Source: Pseudofrankia sp. DC12 (GTDB lineage: Bacteria; Actinomycetota; Actinomycetes; Frankiales; Frankiaceae). From it: a stretch of DNA of 64,000 nt. The notes beneath the pieces were generated by a model that worked only from the letters and a program-made list of their open reading frames with translations, was not told where the DNA came from and did not search any database. Positions 53,506 through 62,324 of the stretch are shown one piece after another. Position numbers and translations under genes: made by a program. The stretch lies in contig NZ_KQ031391.1 of assembly GCF_000966285.1 (NCBI RefSeq), positions 3,569,208 to 3,633,207 on the forward strand, written 5' to 3'. Within the stretch, counting starts at the first letter, position 1. Each line of letters opens with the position of its first letter.

Positions 53506-54165
53506 CTACCGCGGGAGGGCCGTCAGGATCGCGTCGCGGACCGCCGCTGGTCGTTCGGCCCACGGCGCGTGCCCGGCGGCGTCGAACACGATCCGAGATC
53601 CCTGGGTGGCCCACAGCGCGGCGGAGTGGTCACGCGCGGCGGGACCAGGCGAGAAGTCGGGCCGCCACTGCAGCAGGCACCACTCCCGTTCCTCGGCCGG
53701 GCTGCGGCGGCGTTGGGAGAGCTCCGTCCACCGGGGCAGGTCGGTGCCCAGTCGGCGCTGCCGCTCGGCGAGGTACCTGGCGCGGAATCCGTCGCCCGCG
53801 CCGACGCCGGCGACGTAGACGACGCCTGTCACGCTGTCTGGTGAGTGCGCGGCATAACGCAGGCCCAGCTCGGCCACCCCCCACGAGTGCCCCACCACGC
53901 CCCAGCGGTCCACCAGCGGTGGTGGGCGGTTCACCATGGCGCAGGCCCTCGACGACCTGGATCAGGTCCGGGCCGCCCACGGAGTGGACCGCGAACGTCC
54001 GCAGCCCCGCTGATCGAACCGGATCACCGTGAACACGTCGTCCAGCAGCGCGGCCACCGGTGCCAGGTAGTCCCACAGGCCTGGTCCGCCATGGCCCAGC
54101 ACGACGGGTGGACCGCCACCGCTGACCTCGGTCCACAGTCGCGTGCCGTCGGCCAGCCTGATCAC
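53506..54165 (-). pseudogene. Alpha/beta hydrolase with two frameshifts
   Basis: The pieces read as one proline-iminopeptidase-like enzyme. ATG 54165 opens MIRLADGTRLWTEVSGGGPP and VVLGHGGPGLWDYLAP (oxyanion HGGPG) to FDQRGCGRS. The next frame gives HSVGGPDLIQVVEGLRHGE, and a third frame gives VDRWGVVGHSWGVAELGLRY (nucleophile GHSWG) to AGHAPWAERPAAV with the catalytic His at 53506-53600. Frame switches lie at about 53998 and 53945. Both motifs survive intact, so either recent inactivation or indel errors explain it. Confidence 0.78.
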
Positions 54166-54288
54166 ACCACTTTCCTAGCATCGGCGATCCGGGCTGGTGT
54201 CGTGATTGCCCGGCGTAGGCGCCGCGGGCGCCGTGCCGTGCCGGACTGTGTCGCTTGGGCGCGGCATTGAGGCCGCTAATGTGGGCCA

Positions 54289-54657
54289 ATGGAGAAGGTC
54301 ACGGGCATTGGCGGTGTATTCCAGCGAGCGGGCGGTTCCGAGAGCCTCCGGGACTGGTACGCAAAGCACCTGGGTATCGACCTGGCTGAGTACGGTGGCG
54401 CCCAGTTTCACTGGGAACCTGGGGGCTCGACGACCTGGGCGATCTTCGATCGGGATACCGACCGTTTCGGCCGGCCCGAGTAGGCTTTTATGATCAACTT
54501 CCGGGTGGCCAACCTGGACGCGATGCTCGCCCAGTTGCGTGCCGCCGGGGTCGAGGTGATCGACCCGGGCGAGGATTCCGAGTACGGCCGGTACGCCTGG
54601 GCCGTGGATCCGGAGGGGACCCGGTTCGAGCTCTGGGAACCCGCGTCCGACCAGTAG
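54289..54657 (+). pseudogene. VOC/glyoxalase-like protein with in-frame TAG
   Basis: A 122-codon VOC-fold gene is interrupted by TAG at 54481-54483 in an otherwise unbroken frame: FDRDTDRFGRPE, stop, AFMINFRVANLDAMLAQLRA. Both sides fit one fold (GIGGVFQRAGGSESLRDWYA at the start; YAWAVDPEGTRFELWEP at the end, with a metal-like Glu). CAG to TAG is the likely single change, since Q fits the family here. The second half has its own ATG at 54490 but no good ribosome binding site. It may be a pseudogene or an amber read-through case. Confidence 0.85.
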
Positions 54658-55144
54658 CAGGCGCGTCCCGCGGCCAGCGGCCCCGCGGGTCACGGTCGGC
54701 CCTCGTCCTGCGCGGCCACGGACTCGTAAAGCAAGCCCGGCCGACCTGCCGATCTCGTCCGCGCGGGACACGCGACTCGGCGCACCGCCGTAGCTCGGTG
54801 ACTCTGTGTAACCATTGCCGTGGTTCCTCGCCTGGTTGGCCAGGGACGACGGGCGCTGCTCGCCGCCGCAGGCGGACGGACCGGGCCCGCACGGCTGGGC
54901 GCGCAGACGGGCGGGGGCCCGAGCGCCCGCTGGTAAGCGCGAGGAGCGGCGCGATGTCGACATGCACCAACACAGGCCTGGCCGAGCACGGGGCGGCGGG
55001 GGTGCAGGTCCACCCGTGCTGAGGCGGGACCTGGACTCCGCGCGGTCGGGCGCGGCGTGCCCGCCTGACCAGCCCGCTCAGGCGGCGGTGCCGGTCGTTC
55101 GGGGTATGGCATTGGCACGTGGCGAGCCGGTCCGTCGCGCAGGA
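54658..55144. other. Gene-free region of about 490 bases
   Basis: Only arginine/proline-rich shadow frames are seen. No repeats, hairpins or family resemblance stand out. The sequence is extremely GC-rich throughout. Confidence 0.4.
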
Positions 55145-55716
55145 CTACGTCTCGTCCTCCGCCTCGGCGGCGAGGATCAGCGCGATGTGTTCCAGGCTCG
55201 GCCGCCCTTCGCCGTTCAGCGTCGCGGCAAGATAGGCGACCGCGGCGATCCGCATCGCCGCTTCCTCAATGATCTTTCCTGTGGCTTCGGCAAGCGCGCC
55301 GGGGTTGCTCTCGGCCAGGTCGTGCAGCAACTGTCTGGCCGACCGGCCATCATCCGACTCGCCACCATCCGCGTCGGTCGACTCTTCGGGAAGGCCGGCG
55401 CTGAGGCCGATGGCCCGGCGGATTTCGGCGGTCAACTGGGCCAGGTCATGCGACGCGGCGGCGGTGATGACGGCGATGCCCTCGACCAGCCGATCGTGCG
55501 CCTCGGTCACGCCGCCGCCGCTCGTGACGACCGCCTCGTCGCCGGGTCGCGCGGGGATCGCTGAGAGTCCGGCGACGAGTTCCTGACGAGGTTGGCCGAC
55601 CCGGCCCAGTCGAGAGTCCAGATGCGCTGGATGCCATTGGCAGCCAGGGGTTCCTCGGCGGAGATCCGGGGGTGCCGCGGTGGGTGCATCGGGCACTCGG
55701 CTCCTGGAGTGCTCAT
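55145..55716 (-). pseudogene. Hypothetical helical protein, probable one-base frameshift
   Basis: ATG 55716 has a strong ggaggg eight bases upstream and opens MSTPGAECPMHPPRHPRISA to WTLDWAGSANL. The coding pattern then continues one frame over from about 55585 (RQELVAGLSAIPARPG) with helices EAHDRLVEGIAVITAAASHD and ALAEATGKIIEEAAMRIAAV to 55145. Inserting one C at about 55588 would join them as ANLRQELVAGL. No family is recognised. The C-terminal helical part also has its own ATG (55732 frame), so a shorter intact protein cannot be excluded. Confidence 0.5.
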
Positions 55717-55946
55717 GACTTGGGCCCTCCAAGCTGGTCTCTCCGGTGTGCTGCGACAGGGCCGATCATAGGCGGTCAACTGCCCGCCACCGCGTGCCGT
55801 GTTTGATGCCGTCCTCGCTGCCCGTGATGAGGCGCGGCGACTCGACCGCGAGGTCGGCGGCTGACCAGCCCCGAAAGACCGACAGCTTGCGAGACCTGGC
55901 GCCCTCGCTCGCGGCGGCCGACGCCCGTTACAGAGGGCGGGGTCTG

Positions 55947-56378
55947 TCAGCCGAGGTTGGCTCCGTACACGTGGTCGACCGTCATGCGCATGAGGACCCT
56001 GCGGTCGGCCACCATCACTGACCGGTACTCGTCCCAGTCCGGGTGCTCGCCCGCCGCGGCACGGTAGTAGTCGACGAGCGCCTGAACCTCGGAACCGTGC
56101 GGGTCGGCAGCCGGCCCGACGAGCGTCACCGCGCCTTCCGCGGTGGCCCAGGCTCGACCGTCGGGACTGGTGACCTCCAAAGCGGCTCGTGGGTCCCGCC
56201 GCAGGTTCGCCGTCTTGGCGCGTCCCTCGGTCATCGAGACGTAGAGGACGCCGGCCCCCCGGTCGTAGAAAGGCAGGACGGGAGAAAGCTGCGGGCGGCC
56301 GTCCGACCTGATCGTCGCGAGGACACCGAGCCGGCTTTCGGCGAGCAGCGCGTGCGGGTCGAACGGCGTACCAGTCAT
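55947..56378 (-). CDS. PPOX-class F420/flavin-dependent oxidoreductase
   Basis: This 143-residue split-barrel protein of the pyridoxamine-phosphate-oxidase-like class binds FMN or, in actinobacteria, often coenzyme F420. Typical segments: LLAESRLGVLATIRSDGRPQ (start), VLYVSMTEGRAKTANLRRDP, AALEVTSPDGRAWATAEG and WDEYRSVMVADRRVLMRMTV near the end. Length is that of the family. Substrate is unknown. It faces the remnant-rich region at 56.4 kb. Confidence 0.9.
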   Translation of the reverse strand: MTGTPFDPHALLAESRLGVLATIRSDGRPQLSPVLPFYDRGAGVLYVSMTEGRAKTANLRRDPRAALEVTSPDGRAWATAEGAVTLVGPAADPHGSEVQALVDYYRAAAGEHPDWDEYRSVMVADRRVLMRMTVDHVYGANLG

Positions 56379-56856
56379 GTCCGTAGCAAGACCTCCGTTA
56401 CGCCGCGCATTCCGGCGGGCGCCGGCGGCGTAGGAGACGGACCGGGTCTACGCCATGAACCTTGCGGTGATCCGCAAGGCGGCGCGGATAACCCGGTCCG
56501 AGGTCGCCAAGAAGCTCGGGGCCGGTCGCGGCGGCCGGCGGCGACGAGCCAGTCGCGGGCCTCGCTGTCGGCGTGGTCGGTGTGGGGCGCGCCGCGCCAG
56601 CGGCCAATCTTGATTTGAACAGGACCCGCACCGCCGCCGTCACCGTCGTCGAGAGTGGCTGGGCTGCCGGCCACCTCGATCCCGCCATCGCGTTCCAGGC
56701 CGTCGCCGTATTGTAGTAGCGGGTAGTAGTTAGGGGTGGGAGATGATCGTCTATCCGCGGACGGCCGCGTCCGCGGCGGTCGCGCTGGGATGCGGTGCCC
56801 GCCGGCGGCACCGGGGCATCTGAGCGAGGCTGTCGCGCCGGTCTGTGGGAGGTCGT
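56379..56856. other. Remnant-rich intergenic region
   Basis: A 52-codon frame at 56455-56613 starts MNLAVIRKAARITRSEVAKK, like a helix-turn-helix N terminus, then turns arginine-rich, so it is probably a broken regulator. A 56847-56851 ggagg is the ribosome binding site of the next gene. Nothing else is recognised. Confidence 0.4.
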
Positions 56857-57633
56857 GTGACTACTGGGTCGCTGTTTCTGGCTGTCTTTCTCGCGTGCGC
56901 GGTCGAGGCCGTGGAGGCGACGACGATCGTGCTCGCCGCCGGCACCGCCCGTGACTGGCGCTCGGCAATACAGGGCCTGATCTCCGCCCTGGTGGTGCTC
57001 ACCGCGGTCGTCGCAGTGCTTGGACCCGCGCTGACGGTGATCCCGCTGACCGGGTTGCGGGTCGTGGTCGGCACCCTACTTTTGATCTTCGGGTTGCAGT
57101 GGCTGCGCAAGGCCATCCTTCGTGCCAGCGGCCACAAGGCGTTGCACGACGAGGACGCGCTCTACCAGCGGGAACTGGCCGCCGCCCAGGGCGCGCTCGT
57201 CACCGGCCGCGGCGTGGTCCGTGACTGGTATGCGTTCACCCTGTCGTTCAAGGGTGTGTTGCTCGAAGGGCTGGAGGTCGCGTTCATCGCGGTCACGTTC
57301 GGCTCCAACCAGCGTGACATCCCGACCGCCGCGATCGCCGCCGTCGCGGCGGTCGTCGTCGTGGCCGGCGCCGGGCTCGCGGTGCGGGCGCCGCTGGCCC
57401 GGGTGCCGGAGAACACGATGAAGTTCGTCGTCGGGGTCATGCTGACCGCGTTCGGCACCTACTGGGCCGCCGAGGGTGCCGGCGGAGCCTGGCCCGGGCA
57501 CGACGCCGCGCTGCTGGTCATCGTGCCGGCGATCGCGCTGTTCTCGCTCGCCCTCGTCGTCCTGCTGCGCCGCGCGGCGACGGGTGGGGCGCCGCTGCCT
57601 GGCGCCCCCGCTCAGGCGACGAACGGGGGCTGA
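56857..57633 (+). CDS. COG4280-like membrane protein (GDT1/TerC-like)
   Basis: A 258-residue membrane protein with about seven helices and two similar halves, each opening with a glutamate-containing motif: ACAVEAVEATTIVLAAG (about 10-26) and KGVLLEGLEVAFIAVTFG (about 130-147). The arrangement resembles GDT1/TerC-type cation transporters, which move Ca, Mn or metalloid ions with protons. The actual ion is not known. GTG 57857 minus 1000, that is 56857, is preferred because ggagg lies five bases before it. A small membrane protein follows after three bases. Confidence 0.7.
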   Translation: MTTGSLFLAVFLACAVEAVEATTIVLAAGTARDWRSAIQGLISALVVLTAVVAVLGPALTVIPLTGLRVVVGTLLLIFGLQWLRKAILRASGHKALHDEDALYQRELAAAQGALVTGRGVVRDWYAFTLSFKGVLLEGLEVAFIAVTFGSNQRDIPTAAIAAVAAVVVVAGAGLAVRAPLARVPENTMKFVVGVMLTAFGTYWAAEGAGGAWPGHDAALLVIVPAIALFSLALVVLLRRAATGGAPLPGAPAQATNGG

Positions 57634-57636
57634 CCG

Positions 57637-57837
57637 ATGACCGCGAAGATCCGCGCGTTCCTTGTGTTCTGGTACGACTTCCTCGTCGGCGACGACTGGC
57701 GGGTCGCCCTCGGCGTCGTGCTCGCCGTCGCCGTGACCGCGGCCATCCACATACTGATGCCAGCGTGGTGGCTGCTGCCGCTGACGGTGGCCATCCTGCT
57801 CCCGTTCACCCTCTGGAGAACGGCCCGGCACCGCTGA
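57637..57837 (+). CDS. Small two-helix membrane protein
   Basis: This 66-residue protein has two membrane helices (VALGVVLAVAVTAAIHILMP and WWLLPLTVAILLPFTLW) between a short amphipathic start (MTAKIRAFLVFWYDFLVGDD) and a basic end. It starts three bases after the COG4280-like gene, so it is an operon partner and may be its accessory subunit. Confidence 0.75.
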   Translation: MTAKIRAFLVFWYDFLVGDDWRVALGVVLAVAVTAAIHILMPAWWLLPLTVAILLPFTLWRTARHR

Positions 57838-58025
57838 TCCGGAAGCCGCAGGTAACCCTCCAGGGCCGACCCGCTCCGATGAGCAGGCGGCAGCGAGCGG
57901 GTTGACCGGTGGCCTGGTCCGTCCAGCACCTGCGCTCCAGAGCGAGTCGCCGCATCCTGGAAGGAGGGAGTGCGGAACGGGTACCGATTCGGCCGTCCGT
58001 CCGCTTGCCTCGGGAGGTGACAGTG

Positions 58026-58337
58026 ATGATGTACTGGCACTACGGCCATGGCATGGGGGGCTGGGGATGGTTCGCCATGTCTTTGGGTATGTTGCTGTTC
58101 TGGGCCGTGCTCATCGTCGGGGCGGTACTGGTGGTACGTGCGCTGACCAACGCCGGCGACCGGGGTCGTTCCGAGATGCGGCCACCCGCCGGGCCTGCAG
58201 CCACCGATGGGCCTGTCCGCCCGTCGCCCGAGCAGATACTCGCTGATCGCTTCGCCCGGGGTGAGATCGACGAAAAGGAGTACCGCGCCCGCCTCGCCGC
58301 CCTCCGTGAGACGGCCGACCAGCTTGTCAAACACTGA
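58026..58337 (+). CDS. SHOCT-domain membrane protein
   Basis: A 103-residue protein with one membrane helix (MSLGMLLFWAVLIVGAVLVV) and a C-terminal SHOCT motif (SPEQILADRFARGEIDEKEY, then RARLAALRE). SHOCT is a short oligomerisation module found on membrane proteins. Start ATG 58026 follows ggaggt at 58013 with normal spacing; GTG 58023 and ATG 58029 are also possible. The N terminus YWHYGHGMGGWGW is rich in aromatics and histidines. Confidence 0.85.
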   Translation: MMYWHYGHGMGGWGWFAMSLGMLLFWAVLIVGAVLVVRALTNAGDRGRSEMRPPAGPAATDGPVRPSPEQILADRFARGEIDEKEYRARLAALRETADQLVKH

Positions 58338-58897
58338 CGGCCAACCGAGGCGTTGACCGGTCGCGGCACGCTCACCATCCATGTGCGCGCGCGGCGTGCC
58401 AGCCGGCCAGTGGCACTGGCCTCGGACCCTCGCGACGAGCGAACCTGAGCACCGCGCCGGTGCCGTAGTCGCGGTGCGCCCCAGACGCGACACGCGTGGA
58501 CGGCCTCCGTCGGGCACTCGGGGCAGTTGCTGGTGAGAAGGTGGTCGTCGTCCGCGATGACGATCCTGGTCATGGCGCTGGCCTGGAGTGGGGCAGCCAC
58601 AATCTGATCTGGAACTCGTCGCCGCTGCGGCCGGCGGTCAGCGTGTCCTCGCAAGAGGTCGTCTGAGTGTCCGTTGACCGGACGGGACGCGTCATCGCCC
58701 GCGCGGACACGGCGCCAGCCGCACGCAGCCGCCCGGCGTCAGTCGCCAGGAACCTGGTCGTGCGGAATGTGCGCGGTGCCGGATAGAGGGCACATCAGCC
58801 GGGAGACGTCGCCAAGTCCGGACGGATCCGGCAGGTCCGGGAACCGCGCGAGGGCGACGCACCGGGGCTGGGCTTCGGCGCGGGCGTGCGCGTCGCT
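58338..58897. other. Gene-free region with a response-regulator scrap
   Basis: On the reverse strand ATG 58573 opens MTRIVIADDDHLL, the start of a LuxR/NarL receiver domain, then the similarity ends within 15 codons. The rest of the 560 bases shows no gene. Confidence 0.45.
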
Positions 58898-59389
58898 TTA
58901 CAGACGAAGCACGCAGAGCAAGGACAGTAACGACGCGTTCGGTGGCGGCGGGTGTGGCGGCGGGTTATCGCCGACGACAGGAGGTCGCCTCATCGCCTCG
59001 CCGTACCGCCTGACGGCAAGGAGCAGAAGGACCGTCAGGCCTGCGAGCAGCGCCAGGGCACGCATTACGCCAAGGCACATCTCGCCAACGTGACCGTCAC
59101 GGCCCGGAAGGGCCTTCAGCGCCGCGCGCACGCCCGGTGGGAAAGCGTCCGGAACTGGCAATCGAGCCATGCCCCGCTCCGACGTCACCGAGGGCCTGGC
59201 CATGCCCACGGCGCCACCTGAGGCCGGCACGCCCGATGCCGATTTCATCATCATGCCGGCACCGGTGTGGATGCCCAGCCCGCCGTGCATCAGCAGGATG
59301 CCGAGCAGGACGGCACTGACCAGCACCAGACCGCCCACCCCGACACGGGGAGCGGCCAGGCCGCGACGGCGGCTGGCTGGCCTGGTCAC
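58898..59389 (-). CDS. DUF6153-like membrane protein
   Basis: This 163-residue protein has two membrane helices (VGGLVLVSAVLLGILLMHGG; ALALLAGLTVLLLLAVRR) flanking a methionine/histidine-rich extracytoplasmic loop (GGLGIHTGAGMMMKSASGVP; CLGVM). The layout fits the actinobacterial DUF6153 family, often found near metal or copper genes, but the function is unknown. It lies upstream of the NlpC/P60 gene's end, transcribed in the same direction with an 86-base gap to that gene's stop. Confidence 0.65.
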   Translation of the reverse strand: MTRPASRRRGLAAPRVGVGGLVLVSAVLLGILLMHGGLGIHTGAGMMMKSASGVPASGGAVGMARPSVTSERGMARLPVPDAFPPGVRAALKALPGRDGHVGEMCLGVMRALALLAGLTVLLLLAVRRYGEAMRRPPVVGDNPPPHPPPPNASLLSLLCVLRL

Positions 59390-59475
59390 GGCGTCATCCT
59401 TCCAGATCCCCGGTCGAGCGCGGACCGTCGCGCCCGTCCCGTCTTCAGATACGCCGGGATGTCACTCATGCGGAT

Positions 59476-60519
59476 CTACAGCACTCGGCCGACGTAGTAC
59501 CTGCTGGTGTAGATCGGCTCCAGCTTGACCACGTCGCCGGTCTGGGGTGCCGCCCACATGTAGCCGTTACCGGCGTAGATACCCATGTGGTAGATGTTGT
59601 TCGGTGTCCCGAAGAAGATCAGGTCGCCGGGCTGCTTGGCGGACAGGGGCACGCGCAATGTCGCGTTGAACTGCTGCTGGGCGGTGCGGGGCAGGTAGCG
59701 GCCGAGCTGTTTGAAGATGTACTGCGAGAAGCCGGAACAGTCGAACGCGTACGGGCCGGTGGCACCCCAGACGTACGGTTTGCCCTTTTGCGGCGACGCC
59801 AGATAAACCGCTCTGGCCCCGATGGTGCTGCCCGGGATCACCGACACATTGCCGCTTACGCCGGCCGCGCCGGTGGAGCTGGTCACGGTGACGGTGGTGG
59901 CGTTGGCCACCGACGGGCGCAGCGCGGTGGTGCCGTCGAAGACGGCGGTCACCGTGGTCGTCGAGAGCAGCCGCGCGCCGATCTGCGCGGCCCCGTGCTC
60001 GTCGGTCCACAGTGTCGCACTCGTCGTCCAGCGCGTTCCGGTCACGACGACGACGTTCACGTCCTCATCCACGACCGGCCTGCCCGACAATGCGTCGCGG
60101 ACGGTAATGCTGAAGCGTGCCTCGGCGTTCGGGCTGATGGTGGACTTGGCCGCCTCGATCGTCGTGCTGGTGAAGCCGGGCGTCGGGTTGGCGAGCGCCT
60201 CGGCGAGCGACGCGGGCGGGTGGGTCGAGACCGGGGTTCCGACACCTCCGAAGATCGACGCCCGGGTGACTGAGCCTGCGTCGGCCGGGCTGCTGTCGCC
60301 CCCGGCACCGGCGGTCGAGGTCGTCGCGGCGAAGCCCGCGGTCGACACCGCGAGGCTGCTCGTGGCCAGGGCGACAACAGTGGCCACCTGCCGTCGTCCC
60401 GTGAAGCGCGGTCGCCAGCTCGTGGTCGGGCGTACGTCGTCGGCTGGCGGGCGCTGGGGCGACTGGCCCCGCCGGGGCCACGCCGTGTCGACCGGCGGAT
60501 GGTCCCTGGCGGCGTCCAT
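59476..60519 (-). CDS. NlpC/P60 peptidoglycan hydrolase (secreted)
   Basis: A 347-residue secreted cell-wall hydrolase. After a basic N terminus comes a signal segment (VATVVALATSSLAVSTAGFA, about 45-64), then a beta-rich Ig-like region (about 105-220; ARFSITVRDALSGRPVVDED) and a C40 domain: catalytic Cys in YAFDCSGFSQYIF, then LIFFGTPNNIYHMGIYAGNG with the catalytic His. It cuts between D-Glu and diamino acid in the peptide stems. Its ATG overlaps the divergent ABC gene's ATG within the same CATG, so at least one promoter lies inside the partner's reading frame. Confidence 0.88.
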   Translation of the reverse strand: MDAARDHPPVDTAWPRRGQSPQRPPADDVRPTTSWRPRFTGRRQVATVVALATSSLAVSTAGFAATTSTAGAGGDSSPADAGSVTRASIFGGVGTPVSTHPPASLAEALANPTPGFTSTTIEAAKSTISPNAEARFSITVRDALSGRPVVDEDVNVVVVTGTRWTTSATLWTDEHGAAQIGARLLSTTTVTAVFDGTTALRPSVANATTVTVTSSTGAAGVSGNVSVIPGSTIGARAVYLASPQKGKPYVWGATGPYAFDCSGFSQYIFKQLGRYLPRTAQQQFNATLRVPLSAKQPGDLIFFGTPNNIYHMGIYAGNGYMWAAPQTGDVVKLEPIYTSRYYVGRVL

Positions 60520-61238
60520 GAGCCGCCCGACACCGGTCGTCGCCGTCAAGGGGCTCACCAAGCGGTATGGCGGCCGGCCCGTCGTCGACGACCTGACGTT
60601 CGCCCTCGACCGCGGCGAGATCGCCGGGTTCCTCGGGCCCAACGGCGCCGGCAAATCGACCACCCTGCGCCTGCTCCTCGGACTCGCCGCCCCCTCCAGC
60701 GGCACCGCCCACGTCCTGGGCCGGCCCTTCGCCGAGCTCACCGACCCCGCGGGCACCGTCGGCGCCGTTCTCGAATCCGCTGACTTCCACCCGGCCCGCA
60801 ACGGCCGAGACCACCTGCGTGTGCTCGCCCTCGCCGCCGGCATCGACCGCGCCCGGGTCGAGACGGCGCTGCAGACCGTGGAACTGACCGACGCGGCTGG
60901 CCGACCGGTGCGGACCTATTCGCTCGGGATGCGTCAGCGGCTCGGGCTCGCCGCCGCCCTGCTCGGTGACCCGGCGCTTCTCGTCCTCGACGAACCCATC
61001 AACGGGCTGGACCCAGCCGGCGTGCACTGGCTGCGTGGCCTGCTGCGCACCTTCGCCGACCAGGGAGGAACCGTGCTCGTCTCCAGCCACGTCCTGGCCG
61101 AGGTCACCCAGACCGTCGACCAAGGTCCTCATCATCAACCGCGGCAGGCTCGTCGCAGACCAGCCGATCGCCGACTTCGCCCTGGACGGCTCCCTCGAAG
61201 ACGCCTACCTCACGTTCACCGCGGCGGCGACGGCATGA
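60518..61238 (+). pseudogene. ABC transporter ATPase with a frameshift
   Basis: The gene starts MSRPTPVVAVKGLTKRYGG and has Walker A GPNGAGKSTT, signature YSLGMRQRLGLAAALL and Walker B LLVLDEPINGLDPAG, all intact. After VSSHVLAEVTQTVD (about 61125) the expected continuation VLIINRGRLVADQPIADFAL lies one frame over, to a stop at 61238. Dropping one C in gtcgacCaagg would join them. Either the gene is broken late, or the consensus has an extra base. It couples by ATGA to the permease gene. Confidence 0.82.
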
Positions 61239-61975
61239 GGCGCCAGCTGCGTTCCGAACTCGCCAAGCTCACCACGACGCCGACGGCGACGGCGATCCTG
61301 GCCACCCTCGTCGGGCTCGTCGCGCTCGCCGTCGCACTGCACGCCTACGGTCTCTCGACGAGCCAGCTGACTACGAGATCCGACCAACGGGGCATCTTCA
61401 TCGACGTCGCCGTCAACCTCGGCGCACTGTTCGCTGCCCTGCTGGGCGCCTTGTCGATCACAGCCGAGGTCCGCACCGGCACCATCCGCCCGACCTTCCT
61501 GGCGACTCCGCGCCGCGCGACGGTGATCAGGGCGAAGGCGGTGTCGGTGTTCGCCGCCGGGCTGCTCGTCGGGCTGGTCGCGACCGGCACCGTCGCGGGC
61601 GTCGGCTCGGTGGCCCTGGACCTGCGCGGGCTGGGCGTCCGGCTTACCGCAGGCGACTACGCGCAGCTCCTCGGCGGTGGTGCCCTCGGCGGCGGGCTGC
61701 TCGCCGTCGTGGGACTGGCCGTAGGCGCGGTCATCCGCGCGCAGGTACCGTCCCTCGTCGCGCTGTTCGCCTGGCTGTTGTTCGTGGAGAACCTGCTGAC
61801 CGACCTGCCAGCGGTGCACCGGTTCGTTCCCGGCGGGCTCGCCCAGGCCCTCGCTGGGCAGGACCGCGCAGGCGCGCTGCGCACGCCCGGCATCGCTGGC
61901 GCACTCCTGGCGGCGCACACCGTCGCGGCGCTCGCCGCCGCCACGCTGGCGACCGGTCGACGCGATGTCGCCTGA
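61235..61975 (+). CDS. ABC-2-type membrane subunit
   Basis: A 246-residue permease with about six helices, including AILATLVGLVALAVALHAYG, LGALFAALLGALSITAEVRT and FAAGLLVGLVATGTVAGVGS, and the E-loop-like TGTIRPTFLATPRRATVIRAKA. It pairs with the preceding ATPase by an ATGA overlap to export an unknown substrate. If the ATPase frameshift is real the exporter is inactive. Its stop overlaps the next gene by 11 bases. Confidence 0.88.
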   Translation: MRRQLRSELAKLTTTPTATAILATLVGLVALAVALHAYGLSTSQLTTRSDQRGIFIDVAVNLGALFAALLGALSITAEVRTGTIRPTFLATPRRATVIRAKAVSVFAAGLLVGLVATGTVAGVGSVALDLRGLGVRLTAGDYAQLLGGGALGGGLLAVVGLAVGAVIRAQVPSLVALFAWLLFVENLLTDLPAVHRFVPGGLAQALAGQDRAGALRTPGIAGALLAAHTVAALAAATLATGRRDVA

Positions 61976-62300
61976 TTCGCCCAGGGCCGACGGGCGCGTC
62001 GCCACGGACCGGGCGGCCCGATATCTCACCCAGTTGTGCGGCCATCTCAACGCCATCCAACACCGCCACGAAGCACGACACAGCAGCGCTGGTCTGCCCC
62101 AGATCCGGACCGTGACCCTGAGCGGCAACGCTGCCCTGCTCGAGTTCGACCGCGGGACCTGCCGGCTCGAAGCCAACGACGACGCGCTCATCCTCTCGGC
62201 CGACGCCACGGACGCCGACAGCCTGCAACAGATCAAAACGGCGCTCACCCACCGGCTGGAGACGATCGGCGCCCGGGAAGGACTGAGGCTCACCTGGTAG
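61965..62300 (+). CDS. DUF2218 protein
   Basis: This 111-residue protein has the DUF2218 pattern: RAARYLTQLCGHLNAIQHRH at the start, a middle strand region (ALLEFDRGTCRLEANDDALI) and a C-terminal helix (LQQIKTALTHRLETIGAREG). Family members are small cytoplasmic proteins often placed beside siderophore or ABC-transporter genes; function is unproven. It overlaps the permease end, so the three genes form one operon. Confidence 0.85.
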   Translation: MSPDSPRADGRVATDRAARYLTQLCGHLNAIQHRHEARHSSAGLPQIRTVTLSGNAALLEFDRGTCRLEANDDALILSADATDADSLQQIKTALTHRLETIGAREGLRLTW

Positions 62301-62324
62301 GCAAACGCGGCAAGCGCCGGGCCG

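Noticed and set aside
59822-61975. A single forward frame that joins sequence before the ABC ATPase to the permease
   Set aside because: The upstream part is antisense to the NlpC/P60 gene and the join to the permease depends on the frameshift at about 61128; it is not a natural fusion.
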